A stretch of 14,300 bases of DNA from an uncultured Actinomycetes bacterium (GCA_945957335.1 CAMFLJ010000067.1:1-14300), one strand, 5' to 3'. Shown: positions 1 through 6,254, counted from the stretch's first letter. The notes: generated by a model not told the origin, from the letters alone. Program-made: numbers and translations.

Positions 1-1
1 C

Positions 2-256
2 CTCGAGTACGACGCGGGCCACATCTCCGGTGCCCGCTCCATCCCCATCGACGCGCTCGGTGAGGCCCTCGATCAGCTCCCCCGCGGCCGCGAGATCATC
101 GCCTACTGCCGCGGCCCCTACTGCGTCTACGCGGACGACGCGGTGCGCCTCCTGGTCGAACGGGGCTTCACCGCCCGACGCCTCGACGCCGGCTACCCCG
201 AATGGGAGCGAACTGCCCACCCCACCGAGACCAAGCGAGAGGCGCACACCGCTTGA
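2..256 (+). CDS. Rhodanese-domain protein, C-terminal part (likely ArsR-rhodanese regulator)
   Basis: The open frame runs in from the left edge and ends at TGA 254-256, leaving 84 residues with no start in the window. It reads as the second half of a rhodanese (sulfurtransferase) domain: a DAGHISGARSIP segment, then the active-site loop CRGPYC with the presumed catalytic cysteine at its end, then the closing GYPEW segment. This CRGPYC loop is typical of actinobacterial proteins that fuse an N-terminal ArsR/SmtB winged helix to a rhodanese domain, so the missing part may be a metal- or sulfur-responsive repressor; that is inference. Its place beside a thiol-stress cluster fits sulfur or metal sensing. 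A free-standing rhodanese is the alternative. A hairpin follows the stop. Confidence 0.8.
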   Translation, partial: LEYDAGHISGARSIPIDALGEALDQLPRGREIIAYCRGPYCVYADDAVRLLVERGFTARRLDAGYPEWERTAHPTETKREAHTA

Positions 257-271
257 CGGACCATGCGCCGA

Positions 272-295
272 TCCACCAGCTCACCGGTTGGTGGA
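272..295. terminator. Hairpin between convergent genes
   Basis: A perfect 7-bp inverted repeat (TCCACCA at 272-278, TGGTGGA at 289-295) with a 10-base loop lies between the stop of the rhodanese gene (256) and the stop of the minus-strand zinc-finger gene (310). Position suggests a bidirectional terminator. There is no T-run, so termination is inferred. Confidence 0.4.
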
Positions 296-309
296 CGCGA
301 CCATGCGGA

Positions 310-483
310 TCAGAGCTCGAACATCGCCCTGATCACTCTGCGGACGCGGAGGGTGACGAGAGCTCGCCGCCGACACAGGACGCATCCGGCGACATGGCTC
401 TCGACCCGTCGAGCGGCGTCCTCGGGGAGCTGCCCGTCGAGGTAGGCATCGAGCGCCCGTCCAGGGTGGCGTAGCCAGCGCAT
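310..483 (-). CDS. Small zinc-finger (zf-HC2 / ZAS) anti-sigma-like protein
   Basis: This is a 57-residue protein. Residues 10-21 (ALDAYLDGQLPE) and the H30-x3-C34-x2-C37 motif are the hallmark of the zinc-binding anti-sigma (ZAS) fold. It is about half the length of RsrA-type anti-sigma factors. At the place where RsrA has its redox cysteine, 26 residues before the zinc histidine, it has Leu4; the nearest possible ligand is His6. It may therefore bind zinc without the RsrA-type disulfide switch. ATG 483 is preferred because a SigR-type promoter on this strand places its GTT exactly eight bases upstream, implying a leaderless mRNA. The gene is divergent from the ECF sigma factor. A second brake or decoy for that sigma is inference. 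Longer open frames through this spot run antisense to the sigma gene. Confidence 0.72.
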   Translation of the reverse strand: MRWLRHPGRALDAYLDGQLPEDAARRVESHVAGCVLCRRRALVTLRVRRVIRAMFEL

Positions 484-491
484 GCAGCCTG

Positions 492-517
492 AACCCGGCT
501 CCGGACCGCGGGATTCC
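492..517 (-). promoter_or_regulatory. SigR-type promoter P1, small zinc-finger gene
   Basis: On the minus strand GGAAT (517-513), 18-base spacer, GTT (494-492); the ATG follows after eight bases at 483. It stands back to back with P2, the two -35 elements being 9 bp apart. Confidence 0.65.
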
Positions 518-526
518 GTAGCGTCG

Positions 527-553
527 GGGAATCCGGACCGAGGTCGCCGGGTT
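527..553 (+). promoter_or_regulatory. SigR-type promoter P2, ECF sigma operon
   Basis: GGGAAT (527-532), 18-base spacer, GTT (551-553), exactly the SigR consensus. GTG 562 follows GTT after eight bases, as at six other sites in the window. If the encoded sigma factor reads this promoter, the operon is autoregulated. Confidence 0.7.
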
Positions 554-561
554 TCGTCGCC

Positions 562-1122
562 GTGAAGGAGACCACCGTGCCCGCGTCGAGTGACGCCCAA
601 GCTGCGTTCTCCCGCCATGTGTTGCCCGAGGTGGAGGTCCTCTACCGGGTCGCCCGCTCGCTCACCCGGAACAGCGCGGACGCCGAGGACCTCGTCCAGG
701 ACACGATGCTCCGGGCGTACCGGGCGATCGATCGGTTCGACGGGCGCCATCCGCGGGCCTGGCTCTTGACGATCATGCGCAACGCGCACATCAACAGCGT
801 TCGCCGGAAGCGGCCGGTGCTGCTCGACGACCCTGATGAGCACGCCCATCGATCGCGGTCCATGGCCTCGACCGACCCTGGCCCCGAGCAGGTCGTGCTC
901 GACAAGGGCTTCGACGCTCAGGTCGAAGCCGCCTACCGGGACCTCCCGGAGAACTTCCGCGAGGTCATGGACCTCGTCGACATCGCTGGTCTCTCCTACC
1001 AGGAGGCCGCCGCGGTGCTGGAGGTCCCCCCGGGCACGGTCATGAGCCGACTCCACCGCGGCCGCAAGCGGGTGAGGGACACCCTGCGGACCAGCGGCAT
1101 GACGAGAGGAACGAAGCCATGA
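562..1122 (+). CDS. ECF RNA polymerase sigma factor, SigR/SigH-like
   Basis: The protein of 186 residues has the two-domain ECF layout. Region 2 spans about 24-85, including AEDLVQDTMLRAYRA and the -10-binding AWLLTIMRNAHINSVRRK. Region 4 spans about 122-174, with the helix-turn-helix LSYQEAAAVLEVPPGTVMSR. There is no ECF extension, and the length is ordinary. Two starts are possible. GTG 562 sits exactly eight bases after the P2 GTT, the leaderless spacing used by its neighbours. GTG 577 has an internal AAGGAG (565-570) six bases before it and gives 181 residues. The stop overlaps the anti-sigma start as ATGA. It probably directs transcription from the GGAAT-N18-GTT promoters of this window; that rests on its RsrA-like partner and its own promoter, not on direct proof. 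Confidence 0.93.
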   Translation: MKETTVPASSDAQAAFSRHVLPEVEVLYRVARSLTRNSADAEDLVQDTMLRAYRAIDRFDGRHPRAWLLTIMRNAHINSVRRKRPVLLDDPDEHAHRSRSMASTDPGPEQVVLDKGFDAQVEAAYRDLPENFREVMDLVDIAGLSYQEAAAVLEVPPGTVMSRLHRGRKRVRDTLRTSGMTRGTKP

Positions 1123-1415
1123 AGATCCTCGGACGCCTCATCGGGACCCGCAACCAGATGTCGTGCCATCAGGTCGGCAAGGTCCTGCAGACCTATCTCG
1201 ACGACGAGCTCGACGACGACTCCGCACGCAAGGTCGCCGCGCACCTCGAGGACTGCCGACGATGCGGCCTCGAAGCAGAGACCTACGAGGCTCTCAAGGC
1301 GTCACTGCGCCGAGGACCGTCGGGCCTGGCCGACGATTCGGTGGCACGGCTTCGCCAGTTCGGCGAGCGACTGGCCACGGGGGACCTCGACCCGAGCGAA
1401 CCCGGCCCGGCATGA
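1119..1415 (+). CDS. RsrA-like zinc anti-sigma factor
   Basis: This 98-residue protein has the ZAS motif H42-x3-C46-x2-C49 and an upstream cysteine C16. The C16-to-H42 and C16-to-C49 distances (26 and 33) equal those of C11, H37 and C44 in Streptomyces RsrA, where C11 and C44 form the disulfide that releases SigR under thiol oxidation. The YLDDELDDDSARKVAAHLEDC stretch is the usual helix before the zinc knuckle, and the tail is acidic and disordered. ATG 1119 overlaps the sigma stop by four bases and has GAGAGGA (1104-1110) before it, so translation is coupled one to one with the sigma factor. ATG 1158, just before C16, is an alternative. Redox sensing is inferred from residue spacing. Confidence 0.88.
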   Translation: MKILGRLIGTRNQMSCHQVGKVLQTYLDDELDDDSARKVAAHLEDCRRCGLEAETYEALKASLRRGPSGLADDSVARLRQFGERLATGDLDPSEPGPA

Positions 1416-1470
1416 GCGCCGTGGACCGACCGGCGACCCACAGGGCCGCGACGACACCGAAGGAGCAGGC

Positions 1471-2217
1471 ATGACCACCCGCGAGGACCAAGAGCAGCGG
1501 TGCGACGACAGCCCGTTCGACTTCTCCGACCTTCGGGCACTCTTCATGAACTGCACTCTGAAGCCGTCCCCGGAGGTGTCGAACACCGACGGTCTCGCGG
1601 ACATCGCGGTCGCCGTCATGGAGGCCAACGGCGTCACGGTCGAGCGGGTCCGAGCCGTCGACCTCGACCTCCCTCCCGGCGTGCAGCCCGACATGACCGA
1701 GCACGGTGCGACGAGCGACGGGTGGCCGGCGCTCTACGAGAAGGTGATGGCCGCCGACATCCTCGTGCTCATGACGCCGATCTGGCTCGGCGAGAAGTCG
1801 TCGGTCTGCACCCGGGTCATCGAACGGCTCTACGGCAGCTCGGGGCTGCTGAACGAGGCCGGCCAGTACGCCTACTACGGGCGAGCCGGTGGGTGCCTCG
1901 TGACGGGGAACGAGGACGGCGCCAAGCACTGCGCCATGAACGTCCTCTACTCCCTCCAGCACCTGGGCTACGTCATCCCACCCCAGGCCGACGCTGCGTG
2001 GCTGGGCGAGGCCGGCCCTGGGCCCTCCTACCTCGACCCCGGCTCGGGCGGGCCCGAGAACGACTTCACCAACCGCAACACCACGTTCATGGCGTGGAAC
2101 CTCATGCACACGGCTCGGCTCCTGCGCGATGCGGGCGGGTTCCCTGCTCACGGCAACCAGCGGGCGGCGTGGGACGCCGGCTGTCGCTTCGACTTCCCGA
2201 ACCCGGAGTACCGGTGA
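1471..2217 (+). CDS. Flavodoxin-family / NAD(P)H-dependent FMN reductase-like protein
   Basis: The 248-residue protein has a flavodoxin-like fold. The first strand and phosphate loop lie at 21-40 (LRALFMNCTLKPSPEVSNTD), followed by ADILVLMTPIWLGEKSS (94-110), the usual FMN-contact loop of NADPH-dependent FMN reductases, and GGCLVTGNEDGAKHC (139-153). It is longer than simple flavodoxins, with a C-terminal extension after about residue 185. Start ATG 1471 has AAGGAG (1460-1465) five bases upstream. It lies 55 bp after the anti-sigma gene with no promoter motif between, so it is probably cotranscribed with the sigma operon. Quinone, azo or flavin reduction in oxidative stress is plausible but the substrate is unknown. 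It converges on the next gene with 3 bp between stops. Confidence 0.85.
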   Translation: MTTREDQEQRCDDSPFDFSDLRALFMNCTLKPSPEVSNTDGLADIAVAVMEANGVTVERVRAVDLDLPPGVQPDMTEHGATSDGWPALYEKVMAADILVLMTPIWLGEKSSVCTRVIERLYGSSGLLNEAGQYAYYGRAGGCLVTGNEDGAKHCAMNVLYSLQHLGYVIPPQADAAWLGEAGPGPSYLDPGSGGPENDFTNRNTTFMAWNLMHTARLLRDAGGFPAHGNQRAAWDAGCRFDFPNPEYR

Positions 2218-2220
2218 CGA

Positions 2221-2529
2221 TCACTCCGAACCGATCTCCCGAACGGCCCTGAGGATCTCCTCGGCCGAGGGGACGGGATCCTCGCCCGGGCGGATCCTGC
2301 AAGCGAGCTGCGGCACCTCGTCGGGCTCGCCGAAGCGGTCGACCCCATCGATGGTGATGGTCGGGGACCCGTGCATGCCGAGGGTCCTGGCATCGTCCTC
2401 GCTCTCGACCACTCTCGATCTCACGGTCGCCCCCTCCGCCTGTGCGGCGGCTTCGAGGCTGCGGCTCAGCGCCACCGCGGCGTTGGGGCAGTCCGGCACC
2501 GACAGCACGACGATCTCGATCTCGTCCAT
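2221..2529 (-). CDS. Thioredoxin-fold protein with a single N-terminal Cys (alkylmercury lyase-type annotation)
   Basis: This is a 102-residue thioredoxin-like protein. It begins with a beta strand and VPDCPNAAVAL, where C14 takes the place of the first cysteine of CxxC but the second is missing. It has a cis-proline loop, GMHGSPTITIDGVDRFG (51-67), and a second conserved cysteine, C77, in QLACR. Actinobacterial relatives are often labelled thioredoxin family or alkylmercury lyase family, but there is no MerB catalytic domain here. A monothiol or C14-C77 redox role is inference. Start ATG 2529 has GGGGAGG five bases upstream. The gene lies 37 bp downstream of the small membrane protein, so both probably depend on promoter P3. 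Confidence 0.8.
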   Translation of the reverse strand: MDEIEIVVLSVPDCPNAAVALSRSLEAAAQAEGATVRSRVVESEDDARTLGMHGSPTITIDGVDRFGEPDEVPQLACRIRPGEDPVPSAEEILRAVREIGSE

Positions 2530-2566
2530 GGGTTCCTCCCCGATGGTGGTGGGTCGGTGGGCGGGC

Positions 2567-2761
2567 TCAGTGCACCGTTCGAAGGGCCATCGCCGCAGCC
2601 GTCACCGTCGCGAGACCTCCCACGAACATCAAGAGGTCGCGGTTGCGGCGCACCAACCATGCGACCGCGGCGAAGACCATTGCGGCCACCACCGCCTGGG
2701 TGTAGACGGCTCGATCGGTGGCCGGCAGGAGCACCGACGCGAGGACGGTGGTGGCGCTCAC
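2567..2761 (-). CDS. Small two-helix membrane protein
   Basis: From GTG 2761 this is a 64-residue protein with two hydrophobic segments, about residues 20-37 and 44-61, joined by the basic turn VRRNRD. I do not recognise the family. An upstream in-frame ATG at 2824 would give 85 residues, but that codon lies inside the -35 element of P3, so a transcript from P3 could not include it. GTG 2761 overlaps the stop of an 11-codon leader ORF as GTGA and has only a weak GCAGGG before it, which points to coupled translation. It precedes the thioredoxin-fold gene by 37 bp. Placement under a thiol-stress promoter suggests envelope stress; no specific function can be given. Confidence 0.6.
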   Translation of the reverse strand: MSATTVLASVLLPATDRAVYTQAVVAAMVFAAVAWLVRRNRDLLMFVGGLATVTAAAMALRTVH

Positions 2762-2793
2762 GATGCCCTGCTGCGGCCGATCGAGGGGTGCAC
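2758..2793 (-). CDS. Putative leaderless 11-codon leader ORF
   Basis: GTG 2793-2791 begins exactly eight bases after the GTT of P3, the position where six other genes in this window start. It encodes VHPSIGRSRAS and stops at TGA 2760-2758, overlapping the GTG start of the membrane protein by four bases. Inferred role: to load ribosomes on a leaderless mRNA and pass them to the next gene, which has a poor ribosome-binding site. The peptide itself need not have a function. Confidence 0.4.
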   Translation of the reverse strand: MHPSIGRSRAS

Positions 2794-2801
2794 GGCTCGG
2801 G

Positions 2802-2827
2802 AACCGGGACCCGCGCTCGAACATTCC
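2802..2827 (-). promoter_or_regulatory. SigR-type promoter P3, membrane protein and thioredoxin-fold operon
   Basis: On the minus strand GGAAT (2827-2823), 18-base spacer, GTT (2804-2802), followed by CCCGA as at P4, P6 and P9. Expected transcription start is near 2793. It is back to back with P4, with 22 bp between the -35 elements. Confidence 0.6.
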
Positions 2828-2849
2828 ATCCGTTGCGTCGGGACGGCGC

Positions 2850-2876
2850 GGGAAGGCAGGGGGCCGGCACCGGGTT
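2850..2876 (+). promoter_or_regulatory. SigR-type promoter P4, peroxiredoxin gene
   Basis: GGGAAG (2850-2855), 18-base spacer, GTT (2874-2876) followed by CCCGACCC. Unlike most sites it has no start codon eight bases on; the leader is about 37 bases and holds a GAGGAG ribosome-binding site. Confidence 0.6.
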
Positions 2877-2921
2877 CCCGACCCGACCGCGTCCAGATCG
2901 ACCTGACCGAGGAGCACTTCG

Positions 2922-3572
2922 ATGACCGGCGAGAACCGCCTCCAGACCGAGATCGACGACACGATGGGCCCGTTGACGCCACCGCCGATCCAGGAGCTGA
3001 TCGAGGCGCTGGTGGCGGACCTCCGGAGCGCCGGCTCGACGCCCGGGCTCGAGGTCGGGGACACAGCGCCGGACTTCACCCTTCCCGACGCCCACGGCGA
3101 GCCCGTCGCCCTGGCCCACCGGCTCGCCACCGGCCCGGTGGTCCTCTCGTTCTACCGCGGGGCGTGGTGCCCGATCTGCAACATCGAGCTGCGCGCCCTG
3201 CAGGACCAGCTCGACCAGATCCGCGACCGGGGCGCGTCGCTCGTCGCGGTCAGCCCCCAGCCCCCGGACACGTCGCTGTCGTTCGCCGAGACCCTCGGGC
3301 TCGGCTTCGACGTGCTCAGCGACCTCGACCAGGAGGTGGCGCGCTCGTTCCGCCTGCGGTTCCGGTTGAGCGATGGCCTCATCGCCCTCTACGAGCAGCT
3401 GGGGCTCCTGCTCCCCGAGCAGAACGCCGACGGCAGCTGGGACCTCCCGGTGCCCGCGACCTTCGTCATCGACCGGCAGGGCGTGATCCGGGCCCGTCAC
3501 GTCGAACCCGACTACCGCCAGCGGATGGAGCCGGCGGCGATCCTCGCCGCTCTCGACGCGATCAGGGGATAG
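2922..3572 (+). CDS. AhpC/TSA-family peroxiredoxin-like protein
   Basis: The 216-residue protein has an N-terminal helical tail (1-44), then a thioredoxin-fold peroxiredoxin domain: GDTAPDFTLPDAHGEPV (47-63), strand VVLSFYRG (73-80) and the active site AWCPICNIELRAL with C83 and C86. The FYRGxWCPxC form marks the PRX-like subgroup rather than typical AhpC, and C83-C86 resembles a thioredoxin CxxC. The domain closes with PVPATFVIDRQGVIRARHVEPDYRQR. It probably reduces hydroperoxides or disulfides in the cytoplasm; there is no signal peptide. Start ATG 2922 follows GAGGAG (2909-2914). Promoter P4 drives it alone. Its 3' end overlaps the convergent ccdA-like gene by 11 bp. Confidence 0.88.
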   Translation: MTGENRLQTEIDDTMGPLTPPPIQELIEALVADLRSAGSTPGLEVGDTAPDFTLPDAHGEPVALAHRLATGPVVLSFYRGAWCPICNIELRALQDQLDQIRDRGASLVAVSPQPPDTSLSFAETLGLGFDVLSDLDQEVARSFRLRFRLSDGLIALYEQLGLLLPEQNADGSWDLPVPATFVIDRQGVIRARHVEPDYRQRMEPAAILAALDAIRG

Positions 3573-4458
3573 ACCTCACCCCACCGTCGTGCGCCGCGGC
3601 TTCGGCGGTCCGGGCGCGCGCCCGTCGGCGCCGGAGCGTCCAGACCCCGGCGGCGACGACCGCCAGCGCGGCGCCGATCCCGATGGCGGCGGGAACCGGG
3701 TCGCTCGGCACGAGGGTCCGCTGCACCCACGCCTGGAGATCCGTCGCCCGATCGACGATCGGGTCACGACCGTCGCCCCCGCCGAGGGTGCGGACCTCGA
3801 ACCAGCCGTACCAGGCGACGTAGGCGCCCGCGACGACCAGCAGCCCGCCGGACACCCGCGAGATGTAGGGCAGGGCCGACCTGAGGCGTCCGACCAGCCC
3901 GGCCCGGGCGAGGGCCACGGCGACGGTGAGGGCGGTGACGACCGCACCCATGCCGAGGGCGTAGACGACGAACACCGTCACCCCCGACACCAGGTTCCCC
4001 GAGCTGAACGTCGAGGAGGTCACGGCCAGGAACGGGCCGATCGTGCACGACAGCGACGCCACTGCGTAGGAGACGCCGAAGACGAACATCGACGCGAGGG
4101 AGCCGTCCCGTCCACCCTTCTCGAGCTTCGGTGTGCGCAGGAGGAACTGCCGACCGGCGAGGAGGGCGGCTCCCATGACGACGAGACCGATGCCGATGAC
4201 GATCGTCACCCAGGGCAGGTAGCGCTCGACCGAGAGTGCCAGCGGGCTGATGATCAGTCCGAAGAGACCGAAGACGGCCACGAAGCCGGCGGTCAGCGCG
4301 CCGCTCACGGCGAAGGCGCGGGGCACCGCCCCTACGCCGGGTTGGTGGGACTCGCCGACGAAGGCCGCCAGGTAGGCCGGGAGGAGCGCGAACCCGCACG
4401 GGTTCACCGTGGCCGCCATCCCCGCGGCCAGCGCGACGGCGAAGGGCCCGTCGATCAT
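3562..4458 (-). CDS. CcdA/DsbD-type thiol-disulfide transporter
   Basis: The 298-residue integral membrane protein matches the CcdA family, which carries reducing equivalents from cytoplasmic thioredoxin across the membrane. The two redox cysteines lie in the expected helices: VNPCGFALLPAYLAAF near residues 18-33 and YAVASLSCTIGPFLAV in the fourth helix. Six core helices are followed by an extra-membrane segment of about 35 residues and a further helix (PAAIGIGAALAVVAAGVW) with a basic tail, which makes it longer than the common CcdA of about 240 residues. ATG 4458 lies 4 bp after the stop of the TlpA-like gene, so the two form one operon under P5, and CcdA likely keeps that lipoprotein reduced. 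Confidence 0.9.
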   Translation of the reverse strand: MIDGPFAVALAAGMAATVNPCGFALLPAYLAAFVGESHQPGVGAVPRAFAVSGALTAGFVAVFGLFGLIISPLALSVERYLPWVTIVIGIGLVVMGAALLAGRQFLLRTPKLEKGGRDGSLASMFVFGVSYAVASLSCTIGPFLAVTSSTFSSGNLVSGVTVFVVYALGMGAVVTALTVAVALARAGLVGRLRSALPYISRVSGGLLVVAGAYVAWYGWFEVRTLGGGDGRDPIVDRATDLQAWVQRTLVPSDPVPAAIGIGAALAVVAAGVWTLRRRRARARTAEAAAHDGGVRSIP

Positions 4459-4462
4459 CGGC

Positions 4463-4987
4463 TCAGGAGCTGGCGAGCTCGGTCATGCGCTCGACGAGGG
4501 CCCGTTCGCCCAGGGCACCGGCGACCACCTCGACCGATCCGCTGTCGTCGATGAACGCGTAGGCCGGTTGGGCGAACACCCCGTACGACGACCAGATCGT
4601 GCCGCTCTCGTCGACGACGTGGGTGAGCCCCCCGGTGCCGGTGTCGGCCACGAAGTCGTCCATCTCGGAGCGGGCGCCGCGTCCGCCGACGCCGATCACC
4701 TCTACCGACCCGTCCATGGTCTCGGCTGCTGCCACCACGTCCGGGGCCTCGCCCCGGCAGATGGTGCACCACGGCGCCCAGAACCACAGCACTGCGTCCT
4801 TGCCAGCCAACGACGCCGAGTCGAAGTCGGCCCCCGACAGCGTCGGGGCGGTGAACTCCGTTGGCTGCCCGCTGGCCTCGGCGCCGTCAGGCGATTGGGC
4901 CGATGACCCGGACGCTCCACAGGCCGCGGCGAGCAGGGCGAGGGCGATGACGGGCGCGACGAGACGGCGACGGGAGCTGGTTCGCAT
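4463..4987 (-). CDS. TlpA/ResA-like thioredoxin lipoprotein
   Basis: The 174-residue protein has a signal peptide with basic start RTSSRRR, a hydrophobic core and lipobox LAAAC (C23), so it should be anchored outside the membrane. The TlpA/ResA thioredoxin domain follows: strand AVLWFWAPWCTICRGEAPDV with CxxC at C74-C77, and the cis-Pro loop FAQPAYAFID at P141. It probably reduces disulfides in exported proteins and receives electrons from the CcdA-like protein encoded 4 bp downstream. ATG 4987 is chosen because the lipoprotein signal starts there and because the P5 GTT lies exactly eight bases upstream. The frame stays open further upstream but that part overlaps the promoter. Confidence 0.92.
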   Translation of the reverse strand: MRTSSRRRLVAPVIALALLAAACGASGSSAQSPDGAEASGQPTEFTAPTLSGADFDSASLAGKDAVLWFWAPWCTICRGEAPDVVAAAETMDGSVEVIGVGGRGARSEMDDFVADTGTGGLTHVVDESGTIWSSYGVFAQPAYAFIDDSGSVEVVAGALGERALVERMTELASS

Positions 4988-4995
4988 GGGCCGGG

Positions 4996-5022
4996 AACCC
5001 GGTGGCCCGCACCGGCATTCCC
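4996..5022 (-). promoter_or_regulatory. SigR-type promoter P5, tlpA-ccdA operon
   Basis: On the minus strand GGGAAT (5022-5017), 18-base spacer, GTT (4998-4996), CCCGGCCC, then ATG at 4987. The whole promoter fits in the 41-bp gap after the DUF3179 gene, giving this operon its own start. Confidence 0.72.
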
Positions 5023-5028
5023 CACAGC

Positions 5029-6219
5029 TCACGGGAGGACCACCGTCTCTGGTGCGAAGGCTGCCCAGGCGAACCAGAAGGTGTCGACGTGCTCGAGCGG
5101 CGTGAGGGTCGTGCCTGCCAGCGGACCCTCCACCGCGGTGCCGAGCACGTCCCACGTCGAACCGGTCTGGTCGTCGACGAACCCGTTCTCGACCCGCCGG
5201 AAGGTCAGCAGTCTCCCCTCCACGGTGCTGAGGAAGACACCCGTGGCCCCGACGTCCCGCCCCCCGGTCACGTCGGCGCGGTCGAGCGCCGACCTCGTCC
5301 CGGGCAGGGCCCAGGCGACCACCGGTCCTCCGTCGAGCTCGAACGGGACCACGCCTCGTTCGAGCAGGGCGTCGAGGCGGATCGCAGTGGGCGTCGAGTC
5401 CAGCCCGGTGCCGACCACCCGCGTCTTGGCCGCGAACCGGCCGTCGATCTCCCCTTCGAAGAGGAACGGGGGGTTGTCGACGTCGTCGTAGCCGGGATAG
5501 GGGTTCGATCCGTAGTCGCGGTCGAAGCCGGTCTCGCGAGAGAGGACCAACCCCTGCGGGTGGGCGTTGCGCCAGTCACGCCAGGCGACCGTCGACACCG
5601 GCAGACCCTCGAGCTCGGCCCCGGTGAGCCGGCCCGCGATCGCCTGGCCGGTGAAGTGGCTCCACAACGACTCGGTCTGACGGTCGTACATGACCAGGGC
5701 GGACTGGTACAGCATCCCCGAGGTGCCGAAGGAGAGCACGCGCCCGTCGACCCTCCGGTCGACCGCCACGGCCGTGTTGCACAAGGGGCAGTAGGTCACC
5801 GACACCGGCACCCCTCCGATGGTGTCGTTGACGATCTCGTGCCAGAGCATCACCTGGACCGGATAGGCCCGTGCGTCGCCTCCCACCTCGATCGCCAGCA
5901 CCGGCTCGTCGTCCGCCAGGAACTCGACCGCGGACGTCGGGAGGAAGCGTGGCTCGTCGATGGGCGGGATCCCGTCAGGCGGCGGTCCGCCGGAGATGAT
6001 CTCGCCGATGTCGACCAGCGGCTCCGGCAGCGCCTCCGCCGACGGGTCGTCGAGGGCCGACGGCCCCTCCTCCACCGGGCTCTCCTCCACTTGGACGACC
6101 GTCACCGCCGAGCCCGAGGCCGCCGGGGCATCCTCGGTCCGAGCAGTGGATCCTGCGGAGCATCCAGCGAGTACGAGGGTGGCGACGGCGACGACGGCCA
6201 GCACGCGGCTGGCATCCAT
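5029..6219 (-). CDS. DUF3179-domain lipoprotein
   Basis: The 396-residue protein begins with a lipoprotein signal ending in LAGC (C20), then an acidic low-complexity linker (about 25-75), then a full DUF3179 domain. Diagnostic stretches are AVEFLADDEPVLAIEVGG, ARAYPVQVMLWHEIVNDTIG, VTYCPLCNTAVAVDRRVDG, MYDRQTESLWSHFTGQAI and LSRETGFDRDYGSNPYPGYD. The family's biochemical role is not established; the invariant CPLC pair suggests a metal or redox site. ATG 6219 is preferred over upstream starts (frame open to 6267) because it begins the signal peptide and lies exactly eight bases after the P6 GTT. Sharing the promoter type with the TlpA-CcdA operon suggests its CPLC cysteines may be a client of that extracytoplasmic reducing system; this is inference. 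Confidence 0.92.
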   Translation of the reverse strand: MDASRVLAVVAVATLVLAGCSAGSTARTEDAPAASGSAVTVVQVEESPVEEGPSALDDPSAEALPEPLVDIGEIISGGPPPDGIPPIDEPRFLPTSAVEFLADDEPVLAIEVGGDARAYPVQVMLWHEIVNDTIGGVPVSVTYCPLCNTAVAVDRRVDGRVLSFGTSGMLYQSALVMYDRQTESLWSHFTGQAIAGRLTGAELEGLPVSTVAWRDWRNAHPQGLVLSRETGFDRDYGSNPYPGYDDVDNPPFLFEGEIDGRFAAKTRVVGTGLDSTPTAIRLDALLERGVVPFELDGGPVVAWALPGTRSALDRADVTGGRDVGATGVFLSTVEGRLLTFRRVENGFVDDQTGSTWDVLGTAVEGPLAGTTLTPLEHVDTFWFAWAAFAPETVVLP

Positions 6220-6227
6220 GGATCGGG

Positions 6228-6254
6228 AACCCGCTGAGGCGTCACGGGAATTCC
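6228..6254 (-). promoter_or_regulatory. SigR-type promoter P6, DUF3179 gene
   Basis: On the minus strand GGAAT (6254-6250), 19-base spacer, GTT (6230-6228), CCCGATCC, then ATG 6219. The CAGCGG-GTT-CCCGA core is identical to P9. Confidence 0.65.

Noticed and set aside
310..1056. 248-residue minus-strand open frame covering the sigma gene
   Set aside because: Only its last 57 codons look like a protein (zinc finger). The rest is antisense to the ECF sigma factor, an effect of high GC.
2850..2882. Minus-strand GGGAAC with CTT 18 bases on, as a second promoter for the small membrane protein
   Set aside because: The -10 is CTT, not GTT, and P3 fits better and closer to the gene.
2129..3823. 564-residue plus-strand open frame
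   Set aside because: It crosses several recognised genes out of frame, is low-complexity in Arg/Pro/Gly and has no domain.
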